Shown here: piece after piece, positions 20,793-33,959 of the stretch | How the letters are laid out: each line of letters begins with the position of its first letter | Numbering within the stretch: position 1 is the stretch's first letter | Source: Rhyacichthys aspro | Lineage: Eukaryota > Chordata > Actinopteri > Gobiiformes > Rhyacichthyidae | Assembly (NCBI GenBank): GCA_036850595.1 | Contig: CM072154.1 | Span: 7,261,330-7,325,329 of the forward strand | Direction of reading: 5' to 3' | Length of the DNA: 64,000 nt | The notes under the pieces: generated by a model | The model's input: the letters and a program-made list of their open reading frames with translations, nothing else | What the model was told of the DNA's origin: nothing | The model's database searches: none | Made by a program: the position numbers and the translations under genes

Positions 20793-22088
20793 GAGTGCTG
20801 CGAATTTATTTTGTCACACTTAAATGTTTCAGATCAAACAAATTTAAATATTAGACAAAGATAACTCAAGTAAATTGATTTTATATTTTAAGTGAAAAAG
20901 CTAGCTGAACCTACAAGTGAAAAAGTAATTGTCTCCTAAACATAATAACTGGTTGTGCCCCCACTGGCAGCAATAACTGCAATCAAATGTTTGTAATAAC
21001 TGGCAGTGAGTCTTTCATAATCACTGTGGAGGAAATTGGGCCCACTTTTTTTTTTTTTTTTTGCTGTTTTAAATCAGCCACATTGAAGTGTTTTTTGAGC
21101 ATGAACTGCCTTTTCAAGATCAGGCCACAACATCTCAATCAGATTCAAGTCCTGACATTGACTAGACCACTCCTAAACCTTTATTTAGTTTTTTAAAGCC
21201 GTTCAGAGGTGGACTTGCTGGTGTGTTTTGGATCATTGTCCTGCTGCAGAACTCAACTGTGCTTCATTTTAAGGTCAAGAACCGATGGACAGACATTTTC
21301 CTGCAGGATGTTTTGGTCGAGAGCAGAATTCATGGTTCCATCAATCACAGCAAGTGGTCCAGGTCCTGAAGCATCAGAGCAGCCCCAGACCATCACAATA
21401 TTTGACTCTTGGTATGATGTTCTCTTTCTGAAATGCTGTGTTACTTTTACTCTACTTTTGTCTCGAATATTTTTCCAAAAGTCTTGGTGATCAAGATGTT
21501 TTTTGGCAAAAGTGAGACGAGCCTTTATGTTCTTTTTGGTCAGTAGTGGTTTTCACTTGGTAACTTTGCCATTGATGCCATTTTTGCCCCGTCTCTTTCT
21601 TACGGTTGAGGCATGAACTCTGACCTTAACTGAGACAAGTGAGACCTGCAGTTCTTTAGATGTTGTTGTAGGTTCTTTGTGAACTCTTGGATGAGTCATT
21701 GTTGTGTTCTTGGGGTCATTTTGGTCACCATTTTCTTCAATGGCTTTGTTTCTCATCTGTTTCTGAATTTCTTTGTTCTTTGAATGATGTCTTGCTTTTT
21801 GAAATCTTATGACCTACTTCACTTCGTCAAACAGGTTCTATTTAAGTGATTTCTTGATTCAACAGGTCTGGCAGTAATCAGGCCTGAGTCTGGCTAGTGA
21901 AATTGAACTCAGCTTTCTGAAAAAATGTGATTAACCACAGTTAGTCCTTTTTTTTCTAGCTTTTTTCTGGCTATTTTTGTCTAATATTAAATTTATTTGA
22001 TGATGTGAAACAGTTGAGTGTGACAAATGTGCAAAAAAAATGAGAAATCAGGAAGTGGGTAAATACTTTCTTACCTTTCACAGCGCTG
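20793..22088 (-). mobile_element. Near full-length Tc1/mariner-like transposon (inactive)
   Basis: The left end GAGTGCTGCGAATTTATTTT and the complement of the right end (CAGCGCTGTGAAA) form degenerate terminal inverted repeats about 1.3 kb apart, normal Tc1 size. On the minus strand the interior encodes broken pieces of a DDE transposase, including the region equivalent to WGCFDASGPGPLAVIDGTMN and LQQDNDPK. Long T-runs and multiple frame breaks make it a pseudogene copy. It shares family with 23580-23885 and 31360-32395. Confidence 0.85.
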
Positions 22089-23202
22089 GACATGTGCTGA
22101 GTCCTGTTATTTGTGTCCAGTAGAAGTAAGTGTTCACCCTCAGCTCCGAGAGAGGGTCACACAGAGGTCAGCGTCAGCTCCGAGCCTGGGCACTTGAGTC
22201 ATCATCACTGTGGTCACAACAAAACACAGAGTTAAAAATAGTCCAGCCATGTTCCCCACTTATATGTGAGGAGACTAGGAGATACGTTTGCTTTTTGGTC
22301 GGGTAAAAATGCTTTCCAATTGTAGAGAAACTGCCAAAATGCTACAGAATCTTGGTGTTTTCCAGTGAAAATTGTTGAAGTGTAATCTTCCTCTTGGTAT
22401 TTCCAGCCACAAAAATGACAGAAAACTGGAAAAAAGTAATATCAAAGAAGCTGAAGTGCACAAAAAGGAGTGTCAATCAAACTGTAGTGTTTAGCAGAGC
22501 GTAAAAAGGAGGAAATTTGACACTTTATAGAATTTGAATGCCTATTATAAAAAAATCCATTGACAGAAACACTGCACAAATGGACATTAGTCATGACTTC
22601 TTAAATGTAACCCAGTTTTTGTTTCAGTGTAGGTCAAAGAGTGAGTGTCCTGGATACACACCGTCTTCCATGATGTTTGTGGATCTAGAAAGATAGCTGT
22701 TTTTTTTTTGTTTTTTTTGCTACATCCTCCAGAGAGTCACACACAGACGGTAATATAAAATCTGAATAAACTGTAAAACTGTTAAAAATATTCTTCTACC
22801 CTCATGGGGCAAACCTCCCTGATGCTGGGGAATGTTATGCTAATGTGAATGTTGAGTGGGGTAGACAGAGGACCAGACACACCAGACGGTCCATGCAGGT
22901 AGACAATTCCCACTCTGGTCAATCAATACAAAGTTTTTAATAGTTTAAATGTTGAGAGAAATGGACGCAGACTGGAATCTAGGTCTCATTTGGCTTAATC
23001 GCTTTTTTATTTATTTAGTAATTTTATTATTTTACTTTCAGGTGCCTTTATTCTTTTTTTTTTCCTTTTCTTTTCCTTTGCCTAAAACCTCTAAAAATGA
23101 TCTGACTGTAGTGAGTAAACAGTTTGAACTCGACTAAACTCTCCTTGCTAGTATTGTCACACTTTTAGCAGACTGACAGCTGGGTCTACTGTCAGTGAAT
23201 GC

Positions 23203-23345
23203 TAGCCTGGCCATCCAGACCCAACGACTTTCTTAGTAAAGTCAAGTGGGTCTGGAACCCCACCCATTGAGCCTGTCTTCTATTGAGCCAAACATCGAGC
23301 AACATCATTTCTCCAAAAGGGAGCGGGCTTATTGTGAAATTGCTC
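23203..23345. repeat. Dispersed repeat A, copy 1
   Basis: TAGCCTGGCCATCCAGACCC and the following ctttcttagtaaagtcaagt are shared with 26789-26890 (about 80% by eye). Short teleost interspersed repeat of unknown class. Confidence 0.6.
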
Positions 23346-23579
23346 ATGCTCAGGTAGTTCGTTTCTCTGATTGGTTTAATCTGCACACATTTGTCCAGAC
23401 TAATGTTTAATCTCTACCAACAAGAATTAGGATGGCTGGTCAGGGTCAGTGAATGCACCACAGCTCCAGCTCTGAATAGTGTCCCTCACTGACTGCACTG
23501 CTTGACTGTTTATTCTTCGTTTTCTAAAATGGTTTTAAATAATGGCTGCTGTGACACACAACAGTCATCAACTAGTGTA

Positions 23580-23885
23580 CAGTGCTGTATTTGCCCCCTT
23601 CACGATTTTTTTTTTTTTTTTTTTTGCATATTTCTCATACTAAACTGTTCAGATCATCCAAAAAATTCAAATGTTAGACAAAGAAAACTCAATAAAACAC
23701 AAAATGCTGTTTTTAAGTGATGATTTGTTAATGAACTAACTGTGATTAATTACAGTTCAGTTTCATAAGCACTCTCAGGCCTGATTACTGCCAGACCTGT
23801 TGAATTAAGAAGTCACTTAAATAGAGCCTGTCTGGTGTGTGACAAAAGTACAAAAAAAAAAAAAAAAGATTTTCATTTTTCTTCA
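23580..23885. mobile_element. Internally deleted Tc1-like copy (MITE)
   Basis: It begins CAGTGCTGTATTTGCCCCCTT after a TA. It then has the same sub-terminal sequence as 31380-31640 (cagatcatccaaaaaattca; actgccagacctgttgaatt; agaagtcacttaaatagagc). It jumps directly to the opposite end of the family (gtgtgtgacaaaagtacaaaaa). All transposase coding sequence is gone, so this is a MITE-style deletion derivative. Confidence 0.7.
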
Positions 23886-26028
23886 GATTTTTTTTTAGGT
23901 TTTCCTTCATTTCTGTTAAACAATAGAATATTAAAACCCTTGTTATTGATCATTAGAGATTCTATTTACCTCATACTAAGCTACGTCCGGCTAAGATCAG
24001 GTAAAGCTGCCCACAGAGCAGGAGCGCAATAGGAAGTGGCTGTGTTCAACTCTGTAATATGACTCTAAAGTGACCAGTGGTGACCTTCTGTTGTATCTTC
24101 ACTGTCTACATCAGTGTGTGACAGCTCCCAGGTGTGAGACTCCGCTGTTGTAGTCCTCCACTCACTCAGCCCAATCCCTCCCTGGATAAATAAAGACTGT
24201 TAAAATGCAGTACGCCTCAGTACTTCGAGGAGGTGCGGTCGTTCTGCCGCCTGCGTCCCGATTCAATTTGACATTTCTATTGCGTTTCATCTTTGTCGGG
24301 CTGCAGAGAGAGAGAGAGAGGGACGGGGGGCAGACGCTTCAACTGACATTTTTAAACTTTTTTACAAACAGCTGCTTGGGCATTGGCAGAAAGGGTTTGT
24401 AACCAGTGTGGGGAGTTTTACACCCTACATCTTTACTGTAAACCTGCTCATTTAGCCATTTGTTTTCACTTATTTTGCAAAATTTAAATAGCCGACCTTG
24501 AATTAATGTGTTTCCCTCTGTACAGCTCATACAGCATGGATCGGATTGGAATGGCACACTTAAGTACCCCTGAAATGGATTAAATCTCAATTGCTCTGTG
24601 TGCAAGAGATTCAGATTCAGAAAGAAAAGTGAAATAATTTATTTTTTACTTTTTGAAGGACTTGATAGTTCTTTGTTGTGCATCAGGATTTTATTTGGGT
24701 CAGCAAAAAAAATCTAATTATAAATTAATAAATAGTATAAAGAAATATTTAAAAATATATAAATATGAAATATAATAATTATAAGATATTTGTGGAAGTT
24801 CAGGGGCATTTAAAGAAAGAAAAGGCTGCTTAGGGATACAATGGTCATCATAATGGGAAAAAAAATGCATTGAAAACAAATTAAATAGCACTTGAAAGGA
24901 CAAAAACTGAACTAAAAATAAACCAAAATATGAGAAAAGACCAATCCAAAAAAAATGACCAAAAATATGGGTCCCCTTAAGATGTTTGGGAAAGCTGCGC
25001 TAGTTATTGTCATAAATGTAAAAGGTAGACAGCAAAATTTACAAATAGCAACTCTAAACCGAAAACAGCTATTAATAAAAAATTCAACTTTTTCTTTAGT
25101 TCAGTATTTAGTTGATTGGATTTACAGCCTTAGCTTTATTAAATCAGAGCAATTGCATGTTTTTTATGTTCATTACAGTAAAACACACCCAGACCTGTCA
25201 ATATTGCCACCATTGAACACACAAGCCAAGTTCAGACCCCGAATACTTTGCTCGGAGCAGTTCAAGATGGATTTTCTCGTGAGAATCCAGCTGCAGCACA
25301 AGCTTACAAGACAAGTTTCATTTACAAAAACACTTCCCTTTTATTTTACCTTTGCTTTTTACCTCAGAATTCTCTTTCATCCGAACAGACTGCAGTATTT
25401 TCACTCTTCACTTTGGATAGAGGACTACACCGTGGAACCAAAAGCTGATTAACTGTACCTCAGCTCACACCAAACGCTGCATGGATAGTCTCCAGCCCCA
25501 GATGACCTTTTCAGAAAACATATAAATGAAAAACGAATAAATGAACCAACTTTCCCAAAAGGCACGACCTGTCTGATTGAAAATGACTTCCCAGGTTTTG
25601 ACATTTACATCTGATATTACTCTTTTAAGGTTCATCCATCCTCTAGAACCTGTTTTGGTGTTGATTATTAGAGACGGCCGCGGTCGCTGAGCACCATCCC
25701 AAACCAGACATGATAAATGCTCCCCGACTTCGGGCTGCGAACATTCTTCTAAGTGGAGTGTGGACAGAGATGGATGCGTCTGGGCAGCAGCTGTGAAGTT
25801 CAGCATCAAATTCCACTGATGCCATTAATGGGCCTTTTTGTGCCAAGAAAATACAGCAACTCCTGAGATCGACTGGCCTTTTCTATCTTCTATCAGCCGT
25901 GCTACAGTCTGCTACATGCTAACGTCACTCGTCATCTGTGCAGTTATGTCTTTCAAGGTCAGTTTATGGCGCTGTAATATATTTACTCATCATCTGGTGT
26001 ATTTCTACTGGGTTTCTTCACCGAAAAA

Positions 26029-26056
26029 CAGCATGTCCCTGCAGGGCTACCATAGA
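26029..26056. repeat. Dispersed repeat B, copy 1
   Basis: CAGCATGTCCCTGCAGGGCT followed by accatag is nearly identical to 48628-48654. It contains the palindrome CCCTGCAGGG. A degenerate relative lies near 41829. Confidence 0.5.
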
Positions 26057-26788
26057 AACCAGCTGTAAATCCCTGCAGAACAAGTCTTTCCTTCTCCGTT
26101 TCTGCCCACGTGCTGTAAATCTCTGAAGTGAAATGTTTTGCTTGCCGCCATCTTGTAAATGCGAGATAAAAAATCTTCCGGGAGAAAGAGAAGTAGAACA
26201 TCTTGCGTTTATGTTCTGAGATCACATGTTCGTGCTTGGCCAGGAAGGGCTTCATGTGTTACCATCAATCTCTAACCTCTGTGGCTGTGTGTGCCGGACA
26301 GTTGCATCCAATAAAATAGCCACTCTGCTGTATTAAACCTGTGGCTAGGCATATAAAGAGCATCACAGACATGGTAAGTCTGCATTTGCGATGGAACAAA
26401 AGGCCTCATTCATGTAGTAAAATAACACTTCTAGATTCTGTGCAAGTAAAACTCTTTCAGCATCTATTTTAACCTGATTTTTTATGCGTACTAGAGGTAG
26501 ACATAATTTTACACAAGAAAAATAGACCATGCATAAGCCTTAAACTTCTCTGGTTAGTTTCTATGGCGTGTGAAAACTGTCCGGCTTCTCTGTGGTGAGT
26601 TGGGTCACACTGAAACCTTCAACAAGCTCCAGTATTACATCCATATTTGGGGTTTTTTGTAAGCAGTTAATGAAGAGCAGGCATTCATTGGCTGTGAAGA
26701 ATCAAACTGTTGCAGAAAGCTTTGTACCAAAATACTTAGGACTAAGGATAATAACTGCTTTTAGCTCAAATAATGCTCTTGATGTGTC

Positions 26789-26890
26789 TTAGCCTGGCCA
26801 GCCAGACCCATTACTTTCTTAGTGAAGTCAAGCAGGTCTGGAACCCGAGCCATTGAGTCTGTCTTTAATCCGAGTCCAACATCCAACCAG
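26789..26890. repeat. Dispersed repeat A, copy 2
   Basis: TTAGCCTGGCCAGCCAGACC then actttcttagtgaagtcaag and caggtctggaaccc match the copy at 23203, including the trailing cattgagtctgtctt. Confidence 0.6.
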
Positions 26891-27339
26891 TTATGATGTA
26901 AATTTTTGGATTTACATCACATTTGTAGATGTTCATGTAGCAGCTTCTCATTATGTCACAATCCCTTATTAAATAACAGCTGAGATTGTCTGCAGAGCTT
27001 TTCTTGAAATCTTTTTTTTTCCTCCTGACTTTCGTCGAATGATTGTCCAAAGAAAATCTGCAGGGTTTTCACTCATCATGAACTAACGGTTTATAATAAA
27101 ACTAAATAATAAATCCCACAAACTCTGTGGCCAACAGGTCTTGATGTGATCGATCAAAAAACATTATCTTTGATCATACTCTTTGACATTAAGCAGGCAA
27201 CCAAAGCCATATTGAACTGATCAGTGATAAAGGAAGGCTTTTCTTTTTGTGTCCCAGTCAGAATTGTTAATAAATGTAAAAAAACAGTATGTACAGTGTT
27301 ATAAAGAACACCAGATGCGACAAAGTTGTCTTTACCTCT

Positions 27340-27660
27340 ATTGCCCCTGCCCTTGAGGGCCGTGCAGCCAATCCTTCAGCCTAAGTAACTTGTTGACGGC
27401 CGACGTCCTCCAGCTGTCTGGGCGGACCATCCTCTTGTCTCCCTGCATGGATTTACTCACCAGAGGGAATAGCTATTACATCTCCTGTTATTATTTGCCA
27501 TAAAAATGCGCTGAATGGCGACCAGCTCGGAGGTGCTATAAAAAGCAGCGGGGTGTGAGATGGCGCCTGTGCGTCATCAATCAGACACAGCGCAGAAACA
27601 TTGGGCCTCTCTGCTGGCTAGTGGAAATTGATTTTTCTGTAAGTCTCAGCGATTAGGGTG
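27340..27660. promoter_or_regulatory. Candidate conserved non-coding island
   Basis: A higher-GC complex block in an AT-rich context. It contains CGTCATCAATCAGAC, a TALE/PBX-HOX-like site arrangement, a ctataaaaagcag TATA-like word and several ATTA words. No ORF of note. Enhancer or promoter status is inferred only. Confidence 0.3.
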
Positions 27661-28246
27661 TGAAAGAGGACTGGGGGAGAGGAGGTGGAGGAGCAGTGTG
27701 AGGTGGGACGGGCTGTGGTTAAGAACACACTGGAGAAGCTAAGGTTTGTAAGGAGCTCATTGGAGATTTCTGTCCGTCTCAGGGGTTTACTCAAGAAGCA
27801 CTTACTGTTGTGTAAAAGCTGGTTAAGTCAAAGTGTTCAGGTAAATACTTCCTGGAATGTTTTTTTTCTTCCCAAACATAAACAAGAATTTACAAAACCC
27901 AATACATATGTATATTCTGTTAAAACATCTGATGGCACAAGGCTCTGAATGTTTTGAGAAATATTGGACACATTCAAGTAAAAACCTTACTGGACATTCA
28001 CAGTCAATACAAATCGAATCACACAAACAAAAGGTATGTACAGACAAATCCTGATGTGAGTATTTACCTTCTGGAGTGTTATACATTAATAATGTGATTG
28101 ATGCACAGACACCATAGATGTGAATTTGAACTCTGGGGGACATTTGTTGATCACAGTGTATGTGGTAAAAATAAAATATCTCTCTTTTACTTTCAGCTCC
28201 AGGCTGAGTTCACTATGGTACACTTGCATCTAACCACAACAGGCTG

Positions 28247-28397
28247 AACTGGCAGACGACAGAACGCCTCCTGTTCACATCTACTAGACCTGATTTACAA
28301 ATGAAGCAAGTAAACACATTCTCTGTTGTCTGTTACTTGACTCCAGTTTCCAACTGGCAGATGGCAAGACGCCTCCTATTTGCACTAGACCTGATTT
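28247..28397. repeat. Local duplication, two diverged units
   Basis: AACTGGCAGACGACAGAACG/CCTCCTGTT...CTAGACCTGATTT (28247-28296) recurs as AACTGGCAGATGGCAAGACG/CCTCCTATT...CTAGACCTGATTT (28352-28397). Two units about 105 bp apart, diverged by substitutions and a small deletion. Confidence 0.7.
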
Positions 28398-30329
28398 TGA
28401 CACACTCATTTACCATGTACACTCAACCAATCCTGTAAAAATACATTTAGGACATGGAATTAAACCTACACAGAAAGCAAATAAAGAATGAAAATATTGC
28501 ATGTTTTAGACCTGATGCATTGTCTCTCAGCTCGTTCAACACGAGTTGTTTGTACTTCCTTGTGCATGGCTATTCTTGTTTCTGCAAACAGATAAAACAT
28601 GAAATGATCAACTATTTATTTAAGGACTGCTGCTAGACAGAGAAAAAATGAGACTGGCTACTATGGCCTCTGTTGAGTTGGTGTAAATTGGATAACATTT
28701 TGCTTAATAAAGCCTAATTTGGCCATGGTCCACATTAAAAACTTCTGAAACGCCATGTGCACAAACATCCCTCCATTTTGAGGAATTAAAAGCAGTGCTG
28801 TTGGTCAGAATATGGGTGTTCAAACAAAGTCGTCATCAGAGCTCTTCAAAAGTATCTTTAAAAGTATTGAGCACGGACTGAGAAAAGAGCATTCACGTGT
28901 CAGGACGCTTCAGATAAAGTGCTTGTTGAACTTTCCATCAGCAGCTACAGAATCCTTTTGTGGATCCAAGGTCACTTTGTCAGGTAACTGAGAGTTTTGT
29001 CTTCCAACCACACTTGAATTGTAACAGCAGAAAGACTGACGGAGAGAGCGGCCTGTTCCTGTAGTTTGTAAGATTCATGGAAACCACAGAGTCACACTTG
29101 TTGAAAATGAATGAGGAGCTGCAGGTGGATGTAGCCATAGAGACGGAGAGGATACTCACTCCACTGCAGTTTATGCTTGTTGCACATTTAGTTATCTTAA
29201 TTTCTGCTGAACACAAAGATGGAATGGAATACTTTGAAGTATCAGTGTAGCAAGTACAATGAATAATATGCCTTTAAAAAAAAAAAGAAACGCTAGAAGA
29301 ATATCAGTCTTCTTTAATTAATTAAATAATCTTACGTCAAACACTGCATCCTTTTTATTGTCACTTGTAAAGTACAGCCAAACAAAAATGGACTGGCTAC
29401 AACACAAAGACATGACAGCTAAGGCTATTAACTGAAAACACCCCATATGACTGTGTAGGTGGAAAAAGAATAGTTTAAACTTGTATTATTTGAGTATTTG
29501 GACCATTATGTGGCAATAATTGTTATAGTTTTGTATAATTTCTGTCTATAATGGCATTGACTTCGATGTAGACTTAGTGGCTTTAACATTTTGCACTCTA
29601 ATCTCATCAGGTGGATTTCAGTCTCCTAAAAGCTTTTCTGCATAATACTGGCTCCTCAGGTTACAGCATTACATAGCCCTAAGTATCCAGTAACCAGCTT
29701 GTGTTCTTCAGCTGGTGCCGCCTAAATGCTTGTATAAATAAAGCTTGTTAACTCACACTCGCAGCACAAACACTGATTTTGTTCAAGTAGAAATTAGAAT
29801 GCCTTTTTGTCCATTGAAAGAGTATTGTTTTCTACCAAACCTCTACTGCACCCTATGTTGTTACAAATGATGTTAGCTGCAAAATAGCAAATTGGAGTTT
29901 GCTTTCTGACTGTTTAGTGAGTATTCAGAGGGAGAAGAGTTTGTACACACTGCCTTGTGCACTTTCTCTTTTACATAGCTTCCTAGATGGCTAATTGCTC
30001 ATGGATATGTCATTAGACCTGTCATGGCTGCCTTTGTTTTTCATTCTGTGGGATCATTTCTCGTCAATGTGCTTAAAGACGGGACAAAGTTGTAATGTCA
30101 TTGAAATGAGGTCACTTTCTTTAAACATTAAGAAGATATTTAACAGAAAAAAATCATAAAAAAGACCATAAACAGTAGATTATCTCAACATTTTCGGACG
30201 TTGTAGGTGCTCTCCCAGCCAAACCCCAGATTGATGTACAGTAAAAGCATGTCCATGTTTCTGTGGAGGGTCTCCCACATCAAAAAAATGGAAAGTTAAA
30301 CCTCTCTTACGTGTAATTCAGCTTACGGA

Positions 30330-30660
30330 GCAGCCTTGAGCCTTGAAATTTGTGATTCACGGGCCCGAAGGATCTGCGCACACACAGGGCTCCGAACAGA
30401 CGCGGAGCCGTGCCCGGTCCATCCGCTTCCCTCGGCCTTATCTCCCATTCATTCACCGTGCATCATCCATACTCATCACGGCGCTGTAAGCCATGATTCA
30501 CTGCGCTATTCTTATCGGAGCCGAGGCGCGCTGATGTTCTGAGGCATGCTGGTGCACTGACCCCCCTCGCCTGTGTCTCCAATAAGCATAACCATATCTG
30601 ACAAGGCCAGAGCTATTGAAGGAGCGCGGATCCTGGCCTCCTCCAGATAGCTCCCCTCCC
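30330..30660. promoter_or_regulatory. Candidate conserved non-coding island
   Basis: GC-richer, CpG-containing block with words such as gctattcttatcggagccga (GATA-type core on the minus strand), ccagatagctc, gcataaccatatctgac and catcatccatactcatcacgg. No exon was recognised. Regulatory role is inferred. Confidence 0.3.
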
Positions 30661-31359
30661 TGCTGTTCTCTCGGCTTATATCCACCGGTGCTAGAGCTGT
30701 GGCAAAGACCGCCTTCTCGGTTCCGCGCCTCGCAGCTCATTCGGTTTGCTTTGCCACTTCTTTTTTATCCCTTTCCTGGAGCTTTAGCATCAACAGGCAG
30801 ATGAGTAAACACGAAGTCCTCCAGCAGCTTTGTGCAGACTTGCCAGATTTGTCGGTTTTCCGCACAGTTGAGCTTCTTCGTTGGACGGTTGAGTTTGTGC
30901 AAATTTACTGTAGTTAATAATTTGGGTGGATTTGGAAGAGATTTGATTCTGGTTGCCAAATAAGCACTCGTGCTGGTGACAAGCCCGTCTTTGGTGATTC
31001 AAATTAAAATCTAAATCCTACAGCATCATCGCGGCCTTTACTTTTTCAGACTGAAGACAAAAAAGTTACACAATATTTGCCTTGAGAGATGTAAAGCACA
31101 GGCGATGTGAATGGTGTTATTGAGACGCATTTGTGCAGCGAAGTGAACATTTGCAGCCAATCACAAATGAGATCTTTCAGTGACAAACAACATTAGAGAC
31201 GGACAGAGTTTATTTTATTTAGAACTGCAGCTAAACAGTTACTGGCCTCCCTCGCCTGCTTGAGAGTGAATACTTTACAGTCTGTATACAAATTGCAAAC
31301 ATGTAAACAAACGACAGCCTTGGACAGCATCTAGCAAAACATTAAACCATATATAACAG

Positions 31360-32395
31360 ATTTGTCATTCATAAATGTTTCAGATCATCAAATAAAAAAT
31401 TAACAAAGATAACTCAAGTAAACACAAAATGCAGTTCTTAAGTGATGCTTTAATTTATTAAAGGAAAAAAGCTATACAAACCTACCTAGCCCCATGTGAA
31501 AAGGTAGTTGCCCCCTTTGTGAAACCATGAATTAACTGTGATCACATTTCTTCAGAAAGCTGAGTTCAATTTCACTAGCCACACTCAGGCCTGATTACTG
31601 CCAGACCTGTTGAATCAAGAAGTCACTTAAATAGAACCTGTTTGATGAAGTGAAGTAGGTCATAAGATTTCAAAAAGCTACACATCATTCTGCAACAAAG
31701 AAATTCAGAAACAGATGAGAAACAGCCATTGGAGAAAATGGTGAACCTAACCAGGAGTGGCCGGCCGACCAAAATGACCCCAAGAACACAACAATGACTC
31801 ATCCAAGAGTTCACAAAGAACCTACAACAACATCTAAAGAACTGCAGGTCTCACTTGTCTCAGTTAAGGTCAGAGTTCATGCCTCAACCATAAGAAAGAT
31901 ACGGGGCAAAAATGGCATCTATGGCAGAGTTACAAAGTGAAAACCACACCAAAAAACATCCTGATGATCCCCAAGACTTTTGGAAAACTATTCTGTGGAC
32001 TGACGAGACAAAAGTAGAGTAAAAGTAACACAGCATTTCAGAAAAAGAACATCATACCAAGAGTCAAATATGATAAGTTAGTGTGATGGTCTGGGGCTGC
32101 TTTGATGCTTCAGGACCTGGACCACTTGCTGTGATTGATGGAACCATGAATTCTGCTCTCGACCAAAACATCCTGAAGGAAAATGTCTGTCCATCAGTTC
32201 TTGATCTTAAAATGAAGCACACTTGAGTTCTGCAGCAGGACAATGATCCAAAACGCACCAGCAAGTCCACCTCTGAATGGCTTTAAAAAAACTAAATGAA
32301 CATTTAGGAGTGGCCTAGTCACAGTCTGGACTTGAATCTGATTAAGATGGTGTGGCCTGATCTTAAACAGGAAGTTCATGCTCAAAATTGAAAAT
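31360..32395 (+). mobile_element. Truncated Tc1/mariner-like transposon, plus orientation
   Basis: Same family as 20793-22088 but opposite orientation. From 32086 it reads MVWGCFDASGPGPLAVIDGT, then MNSALDQNILKENVCPSVLD. An in-frame stop follows KMKHT, then VLQQDNDPKRTSKSTSEWL, the second DDE block. The 3' end is missing after about 32395 (the SPDLNPIE region has decayed to LDLNLIK). Inactive. Confidence 0.85.
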
Positions 32396-33109
32396 ACTTT
32401 TATTTATTCCCACCAAAAAAACAAGAAACATGGCTAACATTTCAAGAACTATCTAGCTTTGAAGCTCCAAACCATGGCCCCTTCAAGAACTTGCAGTTGC
32501 GGTCCACTTAACATAGATCAAAAGTGCATTACTAACATATGTAGCCCAATGTCTGACATAACATTAGCAAAGGCTTGGTGTATCCATTAAGAACTAATTT
32601 AAATGTTAGGATAAAAATGTGTTCTGTAGAGCTTCGTACTCTGGCTCTGTGTTGGTAATAATGCTATTGATTTCTGCTACAACTTTTCTTTAATAAACTT
32701 TACTATACCACTAAATGTTTGGACTCTTAAAAAGCGGAGTGTGATTTCAAAACAGCAGCAAACAAAATTCATTTCATAACATTCATATACTGCAGGTAGA
32801 TAGGTATGTGTTTGTACAAAACTTAAAATGGCACAGATCTGTATCGACATTAAGGTGGTACTTGGAAAGACAAATATATTCTGGGGTTTGAGAACCATTG
32901 GTCTATTTGTGCATGGCTCCAGCAGAGACGTGTGGGGGTATGGAGTTGTATACGGAGCAATTGGATGCATGTCACAGTGTAATCATTGGCCATGTTACAG
33001 TGAACGCCGAGGAACGTTTAGGAGCGTGTGCAGGAGCCACACACACACACCAGCTCCTTTCATTTACAACCCACTCACCGCTCTCTCTTCACTTGATCTT
33101 GTGTCTACA

Positions 33110-33600
33110 GAAATAATGTGCGCGTGGCCATTATCTGGAGGAGGGGCCGGCGGAGCGTGAGGGGCATCTCTCGCCTGGCTGACTTTCATTTACAAAGTGG
33201 CGTTGTTACTTTTGTGTGGCGAAATGAGATAGCGCCGCAGCAGACAGTGGGCTACATTATCCAGACCCGGCTCTCTTTTCCCCTTTTTTTTCCTCTTTAT
33301 CAGCGACTTTTTCTCACATTGTTCATCAGCCCCCGGGACACAAAAAAAAAAGCCTGTCTCCCAGGATCAATTAGTCACTTCCAGGGAGTGGTGGAGCGGA
33401 GAGGGAGCTGAGGAGACAAAAGCCACGGCCGTGTTGGCGTCGCGGCGAGGTGATAAAGTGACACGCTCTTCCTTCCAGGCCATTAACGTGACAAGCAGTT
33501 CTCGTCCGGGGAAGGTGGAGCTGACAGCGGAGTGGTGCCCCGCCAGGACACGAGAGCGCTCTCCGAAGAGCACCGGCGCTGACACACTTTTATTCCTCCT
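33110..33600. promoter_or_regulatory. Candidate conserved non-coding island
   Basis: A CpG-containing complex block with two GGCCATTA words (33126 and 33478), tttatcagcgac and aaatgagatagcgc. Short open frames exist but have no splice or domain support. Regulatory role is inferred. Confidence 0.3.
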
Positions 33601-33642
33601 CTTTACTCCTGCTGTTTTCATTCAGTCTGCCTGCTCTCTGCC

Positions 33643-33663
33643 TTTTTTTTTTTTTTTTTTTTT
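33643..33663. repeat. Poly-T tract, 21 bp
   Basis: Uninterrupted run of 21 T; a second, interrupted T-rich tract follows at about 33729-33753. Confidence 0.9.
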
Positions 33664-33959
33664 GAACTCCATCTGGGTTCTCTCCCTGGAGCTGTCCCTG
33701 CTCTCCCCTCACTTTCTTAAAAGCAGCCTTTTTTCTTTCTTTTTTTTTTTTTTCGAACACTACATCCTCTCCCCTCACCCAACAAATGTATTTCAGCTCT
33801 GCAGTCTTCCCCAACGTTCACTTTGACCATTCTCAAATCTTTGGTCCGTTTTATCTCCACTTACTTTGAGAATAACTGTCTTTGTATAGACATCAAGATA
33901 TTGATACTGAGCCTGACCCGGGTGATAAAGGAAATATAACATCCACATGTCTTTCTGTC

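Larger units (their letters stand above)
22089..31359. other. Intergenic, no gene recognised
   Basis: 9.3 kb between two Tc1 copies. It contains the small repeats listed separately, poly-T runs, the GA run at 24304-24320 and complex islands at 27340-27660 and 30330-30660. The longest open frame (24955-25452 +) has low-complexity AT-driven composition and no recognised domain. Confidence 0.65.

Noticed and set aside
21209..21490. Plus-strand open frame across the Tc1 copy
   Set aside because: It is the antisense of the transposase region, kept open by the coding strand opposite. It is not a gene.
24955..25452. 165-codon plus-strand open frame, longest outside mtor
   Set aside because: No domain, repeat family or splice context recognised. 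Composition is AT-driven with many K, L, F and I residues. A second frame is also open across part of it.
30802..30918. Small open frame MSKHEVLQQLCADLPDLSVF and onward
   Set aside because: Only 38 codons, unrecognised, and the region has no other gene structure. A chance ATG in a GC-richer patch is more likely.
33431..33826. 131-codon plus-strand open frame
   Set aside because: Much of it is poly-Phe/Leu from T-tracts. The start lies in a non-coding-looking island.
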